NCBI GenBank assembly: GCA_905236635.1
Contig: CAJOCJ010000001.1
Coordinates: 1-64,000, forward strand
Direction: 5' to 3'
DNA: 64,000 bases
Source of the DNA: an uncultured Bacteroidales bacterium
GTDB taxonomy: Bacteria; Bacteroidota; Bacteroidia; Bacteroidales; F082
Of the stretch, positions 40,042 to 49,421 are shown piece after piece. The first letter of the stretch is position 1. The number at the start of each line of letters is the position of its first letter. The position numbers were made by a program, and so were the translations under genes. The notes below the pieces were generated by a model. The model was not told where the DNA came from. It was given only the letters and a program-made list of their open reading frames with translations, and did not search any database.

Positions 40042-41409
40042 ATGCCAAAAACAAAAACAGTATTTTTTTGTAAGGAGTGTGGCAATGAATCGCCGAAATG
40101 GATAGGCCATTGCCCAGGTTGCGGAGCGTGGAACAGCTACGTGGAAGAGACGGTGGTGACAGGAAAAGACAGCAAATCCGTTTCAAAAGACATTGATATT
40201 CAAGGTTTTAAAAGCAAGCCGACGCCCATTCGCGAGGTCACGAGTGCACAAGAAAAACGTCTCGACTTAGGCTACGACGAGCTTAATAGAGTGCTAGGCG
40301 GCGGCTTGGTGCCAGGCTCACTGATACTTCTTGGTGGCGAGCCGGGAATCGGCAAATCGACACTTCTCCTCCAGATGGCACTGCACATTAAGAAAACGGT
40401 GCTTTATGTGTCGGGAGAGGAGAGCCAGCAGCAAATCAAGATGCGTGCCGACAGAATCGGGATAAAAAACGATAACTGTCTGATACTCAATGAGACGGAT
40501 ACACAATCTATCTTGAAACACGTCAAAGACACACAGCCCGACATCGTGATTATCGACTCGATTCAGACGCTGGAGTCACCGACAGTGGAGGCTACGGCAG
40601 GCAGCATCACACAGATACGCGAGACGGCAGCGGAGATGAACAAGATAGCGAAGTCGTTTCATGTGCCGGTATTCCTCATCGGTCATATCACCAAGGACGG
40701 CACCATCGCCGGACCTAAGATTTTGGAGCATATCGTCGATACCGTTTTGCAGTTTGAAGGCGACCGCCACTACGGCTTCAGGATTCTGAGGACCGTGAAA
40801 AACCGCTTCGGCTCATCGTCGGAGCTCGGCATCTTCGAGATGAACGCCGAGGGCTTGAGAGAGGTGAAAAACCCTAGTGAAATCTTGCTCTCGCAGCGTG
40901 AGACGTCGGTCAGCGGCATCGCCATTGCCGCCATGGTGGAAGGCATGCGTCCGATGCTCGTGGAGACGCAGGCGCTGGTCAGCTCGGCGGCTTACGGCAC
41001 CCCTCAGCGCTCCAGCACAGGCTTCGATATCCGCCGACTGAACATGCTTCTGGCGGTGCTGGAGAAACGCGCTGGCTTCCGTCTGGGCGCCAAAGACGTG
41101 TTCCTCAACATCGCGGGCGGCCTGCGTGTCGATGACCCCGCCATGGACCTCGCCGTAGTGGCGGCCGTGCTGTCGTCGAGCGAAGACGTGGCAATAGATG
41201 GAAGATGTGCCTTTGCAGCGGAGGTCGGACTTTCGGGAGAAGTCAGAGCAGTGAATAGGGTGGAGGCACGTATCGCCGAAGCCGACAAACTCGGTTTCGA
41301 CAAGATTTTTATCTCGAAATATAGCGTTAAAGGTCTCGACACCAGTAAATTCAGGATAAAAGTGGTGCCGATTGCGACGATAGGACAACTGTTTAAAGAG
41401 TTGTTTTAA
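40042..41409 (+). CDS. radA: RadA/Sms DNA recombination and repair ATPase
   Basis: RadA is a RecA-like helicase that drives branch migration during recombination. The 455-residue protein has the N-terminal zinc finger CKECGNESPKWIGHCPGC, Walker A GGEPGIGKSTLLLQ near residue 100, Walker B VIIDSIQTL, the RadA-specific KNRFG motif and a C-terminal Lon-like domain (GLRVDDPAMDLAVVAA; GLSGEVRAV). Length is typical. It is 18 bases after the M6 gene but functionally unrelated. Its stop overlaps the LD-carboxypeptidase stop by 4 bases on the other strand. Confidence 0.98.
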   Translation: MPKTKTVFFCKECGNESPKWIGHCPGCGAWNSYVEETVVTGKDSKSVSKDIDIQGFKSKPTPIREVTSAQEKRLDLGYDELNRVLGGGLVPGSLILLGGEPGIGKSTLLLQMALHIKKTVLYVSGEESQQQIKMRADRIGIKNDNCLILNETDTQSILKHVKDTQPDIVIIDSIQTLESPTVEATAGSITQIRETAAEMNKIAKSFHVPVFLIGHITKDGTIAGPKILEHIVDTVLQFEGDRHYGFRILRTVKNRFGSSSELGIFEMNAEGLREVKNPSEILLSQRETSVSGIAIAAMVEGMRPMLVETQALVSSAAYGTPQRSSTGFDIRRLNMLLAVLEKRAGFRLGAKDVFLNIAGGLRVDDPAMDLAVVAAVLSSSEDVAIDGRCAFAAEVGLSGEVRAVNRVEARIAEADKLGFDKIFISKYSVKGLDTSKFRIKVVPIATIGQLFKELF

Positions 41410-42224
41410 CCCAAAATAATGGCCCTGTTATCATCTATATGTCCTGCGGGATAGTCCCAAACCACAGGATAACCGTATTCTTTCACCTTCTCGGCAATGA
41501 TTTCTTTGGCTGTCATGCCAAACGGGATGGTGTTGTCGTGCATGTCGGTGAACGCCCCCACGATGAGGCCTTTCAGATGAGCGAGTTTTCCAGCCCGTTT
41601 CAGCGCCATCATCATACGGTCGATATGATACAGGTATTCGTCTAGATCTTCGATAAATAAGAATTTTCCGTCCGTTTCCGGAAACAGATCCGACCCCAAC
41701 ATTGAATACAAAACGGACAGATTTCCGCCAACAATCGGCGTTGCTTGTGCGGACGTGGCGCGCTGCGTCCCTACGGTTAACGCCTCATACAATGATTCCA
41801 ACGCCTCTTTGGTGTCGTTAGGGAAATTTATCGGCATCGTCCCGTGAATGCTTTGATAACCAAGTTGTTGCATCTTCGCGTGCAGCACTGTCACGTCGCT
41901 GTAACCCACAATCCATTTCGGATGTTTCTCAAAATTCGAAAAATCCAGTTTGTCCACAATCCTGATAGTGCCATAGCCTCCTCTTGCGCAGAAGATGGCG
42001 TCAATGTCGTCGCGGTCAAGGTAATCTTGCATCACGCTGGCACGAAAGTCGTCGTCGCCCGCAAGTTGGTGATACTCAGCGAACAAGCGGTCGTCATAGA
42101 CGGGCACGAAGCCTTTTTCTTCAATCCATTTCACGGCATAGGCAATCTCCTCGCGGCTTATCTTTCTTGCCGGCGCCACGATGGCAATCTTCGAGTCTTT
42201 TTTAAGATATTGGGGTGTTTTCAT
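41406..42224 (-). CDS. LD-carboxypeptidase (S66 family), C-terminally short
   Basis: S66 LD-carboxypeptidases remove the terminal D-Ala from tetrapeptides during murein recycling. The 272-residue protein has the catalytic Ser109 (VGYSDVT), Glu192 (FLFIEDLDEY) and His262 (PAGHIDDN), so the triad is complete. Relatives I know run about 25-30 residues past this His; here the protein ends at NRAIILG, and the stop overlaps the radA stop. Loss of the last strand or strands may reduce stability. The TAATTTTG element ends 4 bases before the ATG, so the transcript may be leaderless. There is no signal peptide, which fits a cytoplasmic enzyme. Confidence 0.93.
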   Translation of the reverse strand: MKTPQYLKKDSKIAIVAPARKISREEIAYAVKWIEEKGFVPVYDDRLFAEYHQLAGDDDFRASVMQDYLDRDDIDAIFCARGGYGTIRIVDKLDFSNFEKHPKWIVGYSDVTVLHAKMQQLGYQSIHGTMPINFPNDTKEALESLYEALTVGTQRATSAQATPIVGGNLSVLYSMLGSDLFPETDGKFLFIEDLDEYLYHIDRMMMALKRAGKLAHLKGLIVGAFTDMHDNTIPFGMTAKEIIAEKVKEYGYPVVWDYPAGHIDDNRAIILG

Positions 42225-42228
42225 ATCG

Positions 42229-42236
42229 CAAAATTA
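42229..42236 (-). promoter_or_regulatory. -7 element four bases from the start codon (possible leaderless gene)
   Basis: The minus strand reads TAATTTTG, CGAT, ATG. With usual spacing the first transcribed base would be at or next to the start codon. Confidence 0.5.
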
Positions 42237-42267
42237 CAAAATTTAATGCACATTCAAGATTTTTTTG

Positions 42268-42275
42268 TATTTTTG
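42268..42275 (+). promoter_or_regulatory. -7 promoter element for guaB
   Basis: TATTTTTG ends 38 bases before the ATG at 42314. Confidence 0.5.
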
Positions 42276-42313
42276 CAGATTAATTAAATAGAAAATAATT
42301 AAAACTGCATATT

Positions 42314-43786
42314 ATGTCAAAAAATGAAAAATTTGTCGAAGAAGGCTTGACTTACGACGACGTATTGCTTATTCCGGCATACAGCGACATCATCCCTCGC
42401 GACGCCGATCTGAGAACCAACTTCTCACGCCGCATCAGGCTTAACATCCCGATTGTCACCGCTGGCATGGACACCGTCACCGAGGCCCCGATGGCTATTG
42501 CTATCGCTCAAGAAGGCGGCATAGGCGTGCTGCATAAGAACATGACAATCGAACAGCAGGCCGCCGAGGTGACGAAGGTGAAACGTGCTGAAAACGGCAT
42601 GATCATCAACCCTGTCACCATCAAAGAAGGCGCTCTCGTACGCGACGCCCTCAAACTCATGAACGACTACCACATCGGCGGCATCCCGGTCGTCAACGAT
42701 GACAACGTCCTCGTGGGTATCGTCACCAACCGTGACCTCCGCTTCGAGCGTAAAACAGACCGTCCGATCTCGGAAGTGATGACAAAAGACAACCTCATCA
42801 CCACCACCGAGTTCACCGACTTCGCGACAGCCGCCGACATCCTTCAGGAGCATAAGATAGAGAAGCTGCCCGTCGTCGACAAGCACAACCACCTCATCGG
42901 ACTTATCACATACAAAGATATCATCAAGATCAAGGCTCGTCCTAACGCTTCGAAAGACGAGCACGGCCGTCTGAGAGTAGCTGCCGCCGTGGGTATCACC
43001 TACAACACCATGGAACGCGCCCACGCTCTCGTCGATGCCGGCGTCGACGCCATCGTCGTCGATACCGCCCACGGCCACTCGAAGAACGTGTTCAACGTCA
43101 CCAAAGAGCTTCGTAAGGCGTTCCCTAACATCGACCTCGTCATCGGTAACATCGCCACAGCAGAGGCGGCACGCGACCTCGCAAAACTCGACGTCGACGC
43201 CATAAAAGTGGGTATCGGACCTGGCTCCATCTGCACGACACGTATCATCGCAGGTATCGGAGTGCCACAGCTCACAGCAGTATATAACGTCTCTGAAGCC
43301 CTCAAAGGCACAGGCATCCCTGTCATCGCCGACGGCGGCATCCGTTACACAGGCGACATCGTGAAGGCTATCGCAGCAGGCGCTTCAACAATCATGGCAG
43401 GCTCATTGTTCGCAGGCGTCAACGAGTCACCAGGCGACACAATCATCTTCGAGGGCCGTAAATACAAGACATACCGCGGCATGGGCTCACTCGAGGCTAT
43501 GCAACATGGCTCGAAAGACCGTTATTTCCAGGATATGGAAGACGACATCAAGAAACTCGTTCCAGAAGGCATCGTCGGCCGCGTGCCATACAAAGGAAGC
43601 CTCTCGGAAGTGGTTTATCAGATGGTCGGCGGACTCCGCGCAGGCATGGGCTACACAGGCTCACATACCATCGAGGAGCTGCATAACGCACGTTTCATCA
43701 AGATCACAGCATCGGGCATGAACGAGAGCCATCCGCACGACATCACCATCACTCAGGAATCACCTAACTATAGCAGGAAAGCATAA
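42314..43786 (+). CDS. guaB: GuaB, inosine-5'-monophosphate dehydrogenase
   Basis: GuaB oxidises IMP to XMP with NAD, the first step to GMP. The 490-residue protein shows the TIM barrel start ([36 protein letters not shown]), two CBS domains at about 95-205 (VKRAENG to IIKIKARP), the catalytic loop [13 protein letters not shown] with Cys, the [15 protein letters not shown] segment and the mobile flap RYFQDMEDD. Length and start are standard. A 7-bp repeat array follows its stop, before the PPIase operon. Confidence 0.98.
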   Translation: MSKNEKFVEEGLTYDDVLLIPAYSDIIPRDADLRTNFSRRIRLNIPIVTAGMDTVTEAPMAIAIAQEGGIGVLHKNMTIEQQAAEVTKVKRAENGMIINPVTIKEGALVRDALKLMNDYHIGGIPVVNDDNVLVGIVTNRDLRFERKTDRPISEVMTKDNLITTTEFTDFATAADILQEHKIEKLPVVDKHNHLIGLITYKDIIKIKARPNASKDEHGRLRVAAAVGITYNTMERAHALVDAGVDAIVVDTAHGHSKNVFNVTKELRKAFPNIDLVIGNIATAEAARDLAKLDVDAIKVGIGPGSICTTRIIAGIGVPQLTAVYNVSEALKGTGIPVIADGGIRYTGDIVKAIAAGASTIMAGSLFAGVNESPGDTIIFEGRKYKTYRGMGSLEAMQHGSKDRYFQDMEDDIKKLVPEGIVGRVPYKGSLSEVVYQMVGGLRAGMGYTGSHTIEELHNARFIKITASGMNESHPHDITITQESPNYSRKA

Positions 43787-43845
43787 TAAAGTTTACGGTT
43801 TACCGTTTATAGTTTAATAGCTTAGTAGCTTAATAGTTTAATAGA
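43787..43845. repeat. Heptameric tandem repeat array after guaB
   Basis: About eight degenerate 7-bp units (AGTTTAC, GGTTTAC, CGTTTAT, AGTTTAA and CTTAGTAG-like variants) run from the guaB stop toward the PPIase gene. It is the longest array of this family in the window. Confidence 0.75.
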
Positions 43846-43864
43846 GATAAGATAGAAGAAAACT

Positions 43865-45868
43865 ATGAAAACAGTAAGATCATTATTACTTCTCGTCATT
43901 TTGACTCCATCATTGCTCTTTGCACAAGGTTGGAAAAACAAGACATTGGTTCAGATAGGCGACAAAGCCATCTCTGCCAAGGAGTTTATGGAGGTTTATG
44001 AGAAAAACAACGTCAACAGCGAAGTCATCGACAAGAAGAGCGTCGACGAATATCTCGACATGTATACCATTTTCAAGCTGAAAGTCCTTGAAGCTGAGAA
44101 TCTCAAGATGGATACGCTGCCAAAATTCATAAAAGAATACAAGAATTACCGCCAACAGCTCGCGAAGCCGTATTTCTCGAACGACGCTGCTACAGAGATG
44201 CTCGTGGAGGAGGCTTACGACCGTATGCAGTATGATGTCAACGCGTCGCATATCCTTATAAAATGCGACCCTCACGCTGTCCCGGCTGACACCATAAAAG
44301 CATACAATAAGGCCTTGGAAGCCCGTAACCGCATCCTCAAAGGTGAGGACTTCGGCGATGTTGCTGTGGAGTTGTCCGACGACCCGTCGGCACGCGATAT
44401 AGCAGCAATCCCAGGCAAACAGCGTGCCTATAAGGGCAACCGCGGAACCCTTGGATATTTCACGGCTTTCGATATGGTTTATCCTTTCGAGTCGGCAGTA
44501 TATAACGCCAAGATTGACGAGGTGTCGATGCCGGTGCGTACCGACTTCGGCTATCATATCATAAAGCTTAATTCGAAGACTCCGGCCTGCGGAACAATAC
44601 GTGCGGCTCATATCTTCCTTCATATTGACGAGACAGACCCTATGAAGAGCGACTCGGCATTGCGTGAAAAGGCCTTTAATATCTATAAAGAATTAGATAA
44701 AGACGGCAAGAACTGGGAGAGCATGGTGAAGAAATATTCCGACGACAAAGGCAGCGCACAACATGGCGGACAACTCAATCCATTCAGAGTAAGCCAGATA
44801 GTCCCTGAGTTCATCACCGCCATCAAACAACTGAAAGAAAACGAGATATCAGAGCCTGTCAGGACCAACTACGGCTATCATATCATCCGACTTATCGGAG
44901 AATCGGGAGTTAGAAGTTTCGAAGAGGAAAAAGACAATATCACCAAACGCGTCGAGAAAGACATGCGTGCCAAGGTGAGCGACGAACAGGTGTTGAGACG
45001 TCTCAAGAAAGACAATAAATTCAAGGAATACACAAAGGTGAAAGACGCTTTCATCGCCACTATCGACACCACCTTGCAAGAAGGTAAATATGTCGTTGCA
45101 GAAGGCGTCGACACCAACAAGACACTCTTCAAATTCGGCAAACAGCAGTATAAGATTGCCGATTTCATCAAATATATCGAGGAGCACCAGCAGGCACAGC
45201 CGTTTATGTCGGCAGGTTCGTACGCCTACCAGCTCTATGATGAGTTCTTGAAAGATTCAGCATTTTCTTACGAAGACGCTCATCTCGAGGAGAAACATCC
45301 CGACTTCAAGTTGCTCGTTCAGGAATATCACGACGGCATACTGCTCTTCGACCTGATGGACAAGCAGGTGTGGAAGAAAGCCGAGCTTGACACCGCTGGC
45401 ATCAAGCAGTACTACGATAATCATAAAGACGATTACATGTGGGGCAAACGCGTCAAGACTATTTTGATTACCGTCAACAACGACGAGAGCCTTGCAAGAG
45501 CTGAGGAACTTATCAACATGAATATACCCGTCGACAGCATCAAAGCAATTGTAAAAGCTGAAGGATTGAAGGGTATAAAAGTGAGATCGCCATTCTTCCA
45601 GCAGGGCGACGATGTGGATATCGACGAAACAGAGTGGAAAGCCGGCACCATCCGCGTGATCCCTTCGACAGTTGACAAAACCACGAAACTCGTCAAAATC
45701 CTTGAGGTTCGCGAGCCAGAGCCGAAGACGTATAAAGAGACAAGAGGCGTCATCATTTCGGCTTATCAGGCTAAACTTGAAGATGATTGGGTGAAGGAGC
45801 TTAAGGCCAAGTATCCTGTGACAATCAACGAGAAAGTGTTGAATAAGGTTAAAAAAAGCTATAAATGA
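43865..45868 (+). CDS. Exported peptidyl-prolyl isomerase with two parvulin domains
   Basis: The 667-residue protein has a signal peptide (to about LFAQ at residue 19), a SurA/PpiD-type N-terminal helical region (IGDKAISAKEFMEVYEKN), and two PpiC/parvulin domains at about 120-235 (VNASHILIKC) and 240-345 (IRAAHIFLHI), each ending in the YGYHIIKL or YGYHIIRL signature. A long C-terminal region (about 350-667) has a third, weaker PPIase-like stretch (WGKRVKTILITVNNDE). Such proteins help outer-membrane proteins fold in the periplasm. Its stop overlaps the next gene start as ATGA; surA follows. Confidence 0.93.
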   Translation: MKTVRSLLLLVILTPSLLFAQGWKNKTLVQIGDKAISAKEFMEVYEKNNVNSEVIDKKSVDEYLDMYTIFKLKVLEAENLKMDTLPKFIKEYKNYRQQLAKPYFSNDAATEMLVEEAYDRMQYDVNASHILIKCDPHAVPADTIKAYNKALEARNRILKGEDFGDVAVELSDDPSARDIAAIPGKQRAYKGNRGTLGYFTAFDMVYPFESAVYNAKIDEVSMPVRTDFGYHIIKLNSKTPACGTIRAAHIFLHIDETDPMKSDSALREKAFNIYKELDKDGKNWESMVKKYSDDKGSAQHGGQLNPFRVSQIVPEFITAIKQLKENEISEPVRTNYGYHIIRLIGESGVRSFEEEKDNITKRVEKDMRAKVSDEQVLRRLKKDNKFKEYTKVKDAFIATIDTTLQEGKYVVAEGVDTNKTLFKFGKQQYKIADFIKYIEEHQQAQPFMSAGSYAYQLYDEFLKDSAFSYEDAHLEEKHPDFKLLVQEYHDGILLFDLMDKQVWKKAELDTAGIKQYYDNHKDDYMWGKRVKTILITVNNDESLARAEELINMNIPVDSIKAIVKAEGLKGIKVRSPFFQQGDDVDIDETEWKAGTIRVIPSTVDKTTKLVKILEVREPEPKTYKETRGVIISAYQAKLEDDWVKELKAKYPVTINEKVLNKVKKSYK

Positions 45869-46383
45869 AACGCATTGTAATCGGGTTGGTCTGCCTTCTG
45901 GCATTAGTGTCGTGTCATAATGCAAATAATGGCAATGACGATAAGGTTATTGCCAAAGTCTATGACAAGGTGCTATACCAATCTGATTTACAAAACGTTA
46001 TGTATCAAGGTATTAGCCATACTGACAGCATCGTAAGGGCGAAGTCTTTTATCGACAAATGGATTCGCCGACAGTTGCTGATACACGAGGCTGAAGAGAA
46101 CATCGACAAATCGGAACTCGATTTCTCAAAACAGATAGAGGAATATCGTAACTCATTGATAATCTTTAGATATGAGACGATAATGATAGAAAAGAATCTC
46201 GACACCGTTGTTTCCGATAGGGATATAGCGAATTATATCGAAAAAGGCAATGTCTCGATGGATATGGACGAGAACGCAATAAGGTCTATCATATTGAATA
46301 TGAGAAAGAAAGAGTTGATTGAGAAGATGAATAACAGTCTTTATAACAAGGCTGTCAAGAATGGAATTTTTGAAATTTATTAA
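45865..46383 (+). CDS. SurA-N-like lipoprotein without PPIase domain
   Basis: The 172-residue lipoprotein (Cys17 in LALVSCHN) resembles the N-terminal helical region of SurA-like chaperones (VIAKVYDKVLYQSDLQNVM; FIDKWIRRQLLIHEAEENID) but lacks a parvulin domain. It ends soon after a C-terminal helix (AIRSIILNMRKKELIEKMN). It is translationally coupled to the upstream double-parvulin gene and followed 9 bases later by surA, a three-gene order I recall from other Bacteroidetes. It probably joins them in handling unfolded outer-membrane proteins. Confidence 0.85.
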   Translation: MKRIVIGLVCLLALVSCHNANNGNDDKVIAKVYDKVLYQSDLQNVMYQGISHTDSIVRAKSFIDKWIRRQLLIHEAEENIDKSELDFSKQIEEYRNSLIIFRYETIMIEKNLDTVVSDRDIANYIEKGNVSMDMDENAIRSIILNMRKKELIEKMNNSLYNKAVKNGIFEIY

Positions 46384-46392
46384 AACAAAGAT

Positions 46393-47745
46393 ATGAAGCT
46401 AAGAAAGATTTTTGCTTTAATTGCTCTTGTAACAGTTTGTGTTTCAACGACATATGCTCAGCAGCAGGTCATTGACAAGATTGTGGCTGTTGTGGGTAAA
46501 AACATCATTATGCAGTCGGACATTGAGGAGCAATACATGCAATTCAGGCTTCAGGGCGGCATCAAGGGCAGCGCCTCGTCGATACGTTGCGAGATCCTTG
46601 AAGACCAGCTCTTTCAGAAACTGATGCTCAACCAGGCGGAGCTCGACAGTATCGAAGTCACCGACTCGCAGGTGGAGCAGGAATTGGACTATCGAATCCG
46701 TTATTTCTTAAGTCAGCTGGGCTCGCAGGAGAAAGTTGAGAAATATTTCAACAAGACCATGAATGAGATAAAAGATGAGCTTCGGGAGAACATCAAAAAC
46801 CAGAAACTCATCGAAGAGGTGCAGCGTAATATTGTGGAGGGTCTCAGCGCCACCCCTAGCGACGTGCGCGAGTTTTTCAACAGCATCCCGAGCGACTCCA
46901 TACCTATGGTGAGCGCACAATATGAGATAGCGCAGCTGGTGAAGAGGCCGCCTATCACCCTCGACGAGAAACTTGAGGTGAAAGACCGTCTCTATGACCT
47001 CCGCAGCCGTATCTTGAAAGGCGAGCGTTTCTCGACTCTGGCTTTGCTTTACTCCGAAGACCCTGGTTCTGCCAAGAAAGGCGGCGAGCTTGGATTCCAT
47101 GGCAGAGGCGAGTTCGCCCCGGAGTTTGAAGCCGCGGCGTTCGCTCTGAAAGACGGCGAGATCTCCGAGGTGGTCGAGACAGAATATGGATTCCATATCA
47201 TCCAGATGATCGAACGCCGCGGCGATTACGTCAACGTCAGGCATATACTGCTCACGGTGAAGGTGTCGCCCGAGGCGCTGCAACAGGCATATATGGAACT
47301 CGACACCATCGCCAACCTCATACGTAACGACAGCATCACCTTTGACGAGGCAGTGAGAAAATACTCCGACGAAGACGACAAGGTGAATGGCGGATACTTG
47401 GTGAACCCCAACAACGGCAGCACCATGTTCGCCGCCGAGGAACTCGACCAGCAGGTGTCGGTGGTCGTCAACAGGCTTCAGGTGGGCGAGGTGAGCAGCC
47501 CCGTGCCGATGAAGACGAAAAACGACAAAGACGCTTATAGGTTATTGATAATCAAGAGAAAAACCACACCGCATAAAGCCAACCTGCAAGACGACTACGC
47601 CCTGATACAACAGTGGACAATGCAGAAACTGCGTCAGGACGCCATCAACAAATGGATTGAGGCGAAGTCAAACAAGGCATACGTGAAAATCAGTGACGAC
47701 TACTGCGGCTGTGATTTTCAATTTGACTGGAAAATTAACAAGTAA
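46393..47745 (+). CDS. surA: SurA-like periplasmic chaperone/peptidyl-prolyl isomerase
   Basis: SurA escorts outer-membrane proteins through the periplasm. The 450-residue protein has a signal peptide (to about TYAQ at residue 22), the SurA N-terminal domain (VIDKIVAVVGKNIIMQSDIE) and two parvulin domains: about 170-275 (AQYEIAQLV to YGFHIIQMIE) and 278-390 (VNVRHILLTV to DAYRLLIIKR), then a C-terminal helix returning to the N-domain. Length and layout match SurA. A REP-like arm starts 1 base after its stop codon. Confidence 0.94.
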   Translation: MKLRKIFALIALVTVCVSTTYAQQQVIDKIVAVVGKNIIMQSDIEEQYMQFRLQGGIKGSASSIRCEILEDQLFQKLMLNQAELDSIEVTDSQVEQELDYRIRYFLSQLGSQEKVEKYFNKTMNEIKDELRENIKNQKLIEEVQRNIVEGLSATPSDVREFFNSIPSDSIPMVSAQYEIAQLVKRPPITLDEKLEVKDRLYDLRSRILKGERFSTLALLYSEDPGSAKKGGELGFHGRGEFAPEFEAAAFALKDGEISEVVETEYGFHIIQMIERRGDYVNVRHILLTVKVSPEALQQAYMELDTIANLIRNDSITFDEAVRKYSDEDDKVNGGYLVNPNNGSTMFAAEELDQQVSVVVNRLQVGEVSSPVPMKTKNDKDAYRLLIIKRKTTPHKANLQDDYALIQQWTMQKLRQDAINKWIEAKSNKAYVKISDDYCGCDFQFDWKINK

Positions 47746-47746
47746 T

Positions 47747-47787
47747 CGTCATTTCGACTGAAGTGAAACGGAATGGAGAAATCTTTC
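47747..47787. repeat. REP-like element arm with CGTCATTTCGA, copy B
   Basis: One arm (CGTCATTTCGACTGAAGTG, then AAACGGAATGGAGAAATC) lies directly after the surA stop codon. The partner arm seen at 23082-23195 is missing. Confidence 0.7.
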
Positions 47788-47818
47788 ACTAAGGTAAGTT
47801 TTAATAAAGGGAATTATT

Positions 47819-48778
47819 ATGTATAGCTCAGATGTTGAAGGAGCAAAGGCTCTGGTTGAAAAATATAATTCTTTAAAAAAAGAAATCGGTAAGGTCATCG
47901 TCGGACAACACGAGGTGATTCACGATACCATTTTATCGATATTCTGCCAAGGACACGTGCTTCTGGTAGGTGTCCCTGGACTTGCCAAGACATTGTTGAT
48001 CAACACCATAGGACAGGCTTTAGGTTTGACTTTCAACCGTATTCAGTTCACTCCCGACCTGATGCCGAGCGACATTGTCGGTACCGAGATTTTGGACGAG
48101 TCGCGACAGTTCAAGTTTGTGAAAGGACCTGTGTTTGCCAACATCATCCTCGCCGACGAGATCAACCGTACGCCTCCTAAGACGCAGGCTGCCTTGCTTG
48201 AGGCGATGCAGGAGAAAAACGTCACTGTCTCGGGCAAGACATACAAGCTTAGCGAGCCGTTCTTCGTCCTCGCCACACAGAACCCCATCGAGCAGGAAGG
48301 CACCTATCCGCTTCCTGAGGCGCAGCTCGACCGTTTCATGTTCAACCTCATGCTCGACTATCCTTCGTACGAGGAGGAGATTGCAGTCGTGAAGAACACC
48401 ACCGCTGCCAACGACAACAAGGTGGAGGCGGTGATGAGCGCCGATGAGATTCTCTATTTTCAGCAGCTCGTGCGTCGTGTGCCGGTGCCTGACAACGTCT
48501 ATGAATACGCTGTTAATCTCGTTTCCAAGACACGTCCTGGCACAGAGCGTGCCCATGAGTATGCCGACAGATACTTGAGCTGGGGCGCGGGTCCGCGTGC
48601 TTCGCAATATCTCATCATAGGTGCCAAGGCCAATGCCCTTATGGGCGGCAAGTTCTCGCCCGACATCGAAGACGTGAAAAAAGTAGCGGTGCCGGTTCTC
48701 CGACACCGCCTAGTCCGTAACTACACCGCTCAAGCTGAAGGTATCAGCATTGAGCAGATTATCAAAGATTTGCTTTAG
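47819..48778 (+). CDS. MoxR-family AAA+ ATPase
   Basis: MoxR ATPases act as chaperones that help assemble or activate partner proteins, often with von Willebrand A-domain proteins. The 319-residue protein has Walker A GVPGLAKTLLIN near residue 50, Walker B ILADEINRTPPKTQAALLEA, sensor-1 FVLATQNPIEQEGTYPLPEAQ and arginine finger region LDRFMFNL. Length is standard. In Bacteroidetes it is often followed by DUF58 and VWA genes (the BatA/BatD set), but here the next gene is on the other strand and overlaps by 4 bases, so the usual partners are absent from this spot. Confidence 0.96.
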   Translation: MYSSDVEGAKALVEKYNSLKKEIGKVIVGQHEVIHDTILSIFCQGHVLLVGVPGLAKTLLINTIGQALGLTFNRIQFTPDLMPSDIVGTEILDESRQFKFVKGPVFANIILADEINRTPPKTQAALLEAMQEKNVTVSGKTYKLSEPFFVLATQNPIEQEGTYPLPEAQLDRFMFNLMLDYPSYEEEIAVVKNTTAANDNKVEAVMSADEILYFQQLVRRVPVPDNVYEYAVNLVSKTRPGTERAHEYADRYLSWGAGPRASQYLIIGAKANALMGGKFSPDIEDVKKVAVPVLRHRLVRNYTAQAEGISIEQIIKDLL

Positions 48779-49326
48779 AAGGTATAGCCTATTTTAAAAC
48801 AAAACGTACAGGCCCATCCTTCAACCGTTTTTCCGACCGAAACGAATCCCAATGGATTTGCGCCAAAATAAGTTTTAACGTATTTTGCCTGATGGATATT
48901 TGCACAAATGGCTAAATTAAATCTATCATCTATCTTGACACCCAATCCAGGCTCTAGCAGCAAAAGCGATTTCTGCCAATCGAAATCGTAAGCCCATCCT
49001 GCATCCAAAAGCATAAACGGGATCTGACCTTTTTTGGTGAAATTGATTTTTATTCTGCAACGAATAGGAACAAGCCAACTTGATATGTCACTTGATAAAT
49101 CGTCCACAGTTTGGGCAAGTTTTGTATATCTGCATCCCCAGCTGGCACCAAGCGCAAAATAGTCATTAAGATTATAGCTATAAACCAGATCTGCCCCTAC
49201 GGAAAATTTGGTAAAACCATTTATGCCGCCACCGCCATATATTTCCATAGACTTCTCAAACTTTTGAGCATTGGAAACGCCTGCCAGACAAAGCAAAGCT
49301 AGAAGAGTCGTTATAGCTTTTTTCAT
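48775..49326 (-). CDS. Small outer membrane beta-barrel protein
   Basis: The 183-residue protein has a signal peptide (MKKAITTLLALLCLAGVSNA) and alternating strands typical of an eight-stranded barrel: GINGFTKFSVGADLVYSYNL, FALGASWGCRYTKLAQ, PFMLLDAGWAYDFDW, and a C-terminal strand WACTFCFKIGYTF ending in Phe. No function can be assigned. Its 3' end overlaps the MoxR stop by 4 bases, and its promoter element at 49356 adjoins the terminator of the upstream dipeptidase gene. Confidence 0.8.
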   Translation of the reverse strand: MKKAITTLLALLCLAGVSNAQKFEKSMEIYGGGGINGFTKFSVGADLVYSYNLNDYFALGASWGCRYTKLAQTVDDLSSDISSWLVPIRCRIKINFTKKGQIPFMLLDAGWAYDFDWQKSLLLLEPGLGVKIDDRFNLAICANIHQAKYVKTYFGANPLGFVSVGKTVEGWACTFCFKIGYTF

Positions 49327-49355
49327 AGTTGATGTTGTTTAAATGTTTCACACTG

Positions 49356-49363
49356 CAAAGATA
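49356..49363 (-). promoter_or_regulatory. -7 promoter element for the small barrel gene
   Basis: The minus strand reads TATCTTTG 29 bases before the ATG at 49326. Confidence 0.55.
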
Positions 49364-49398
49364 AAAAAATGAGAAAACAAACGTTTTCTCATTTTTTT
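49363..49398. terminator. Intrinsic terminator after the C69 dipeptidase gene
   Basis: AAAAAAATGAGAAAAC and GTTTTCTCATTTTTTT form a perfect 16-bp stem with a four-base loop and end in a T-run on the minus strand. It separates the dipeptidase operon from the barrel gene. Confidence 0.9.
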
Positions 49399-49399
49399 C

Positions 49400-49421
49400 T
49401 AATGGGTAACGGCTAATAAAC
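49400..49421. repeat. Short heptameric repeat over the dipeptidase stop codon
   Basis: TAATGGG, TAACGGC and TAATAAA follow each other with a 7-bp period and overlap the last codons and stop of the C69 gene. Confidence 0.5.

Noticed and set aside
43787-43845. A CRISPR array
   Set aside because: The units are 7 bp long without spacers and no cas gene is present; it belongs to the heptad repeat family.
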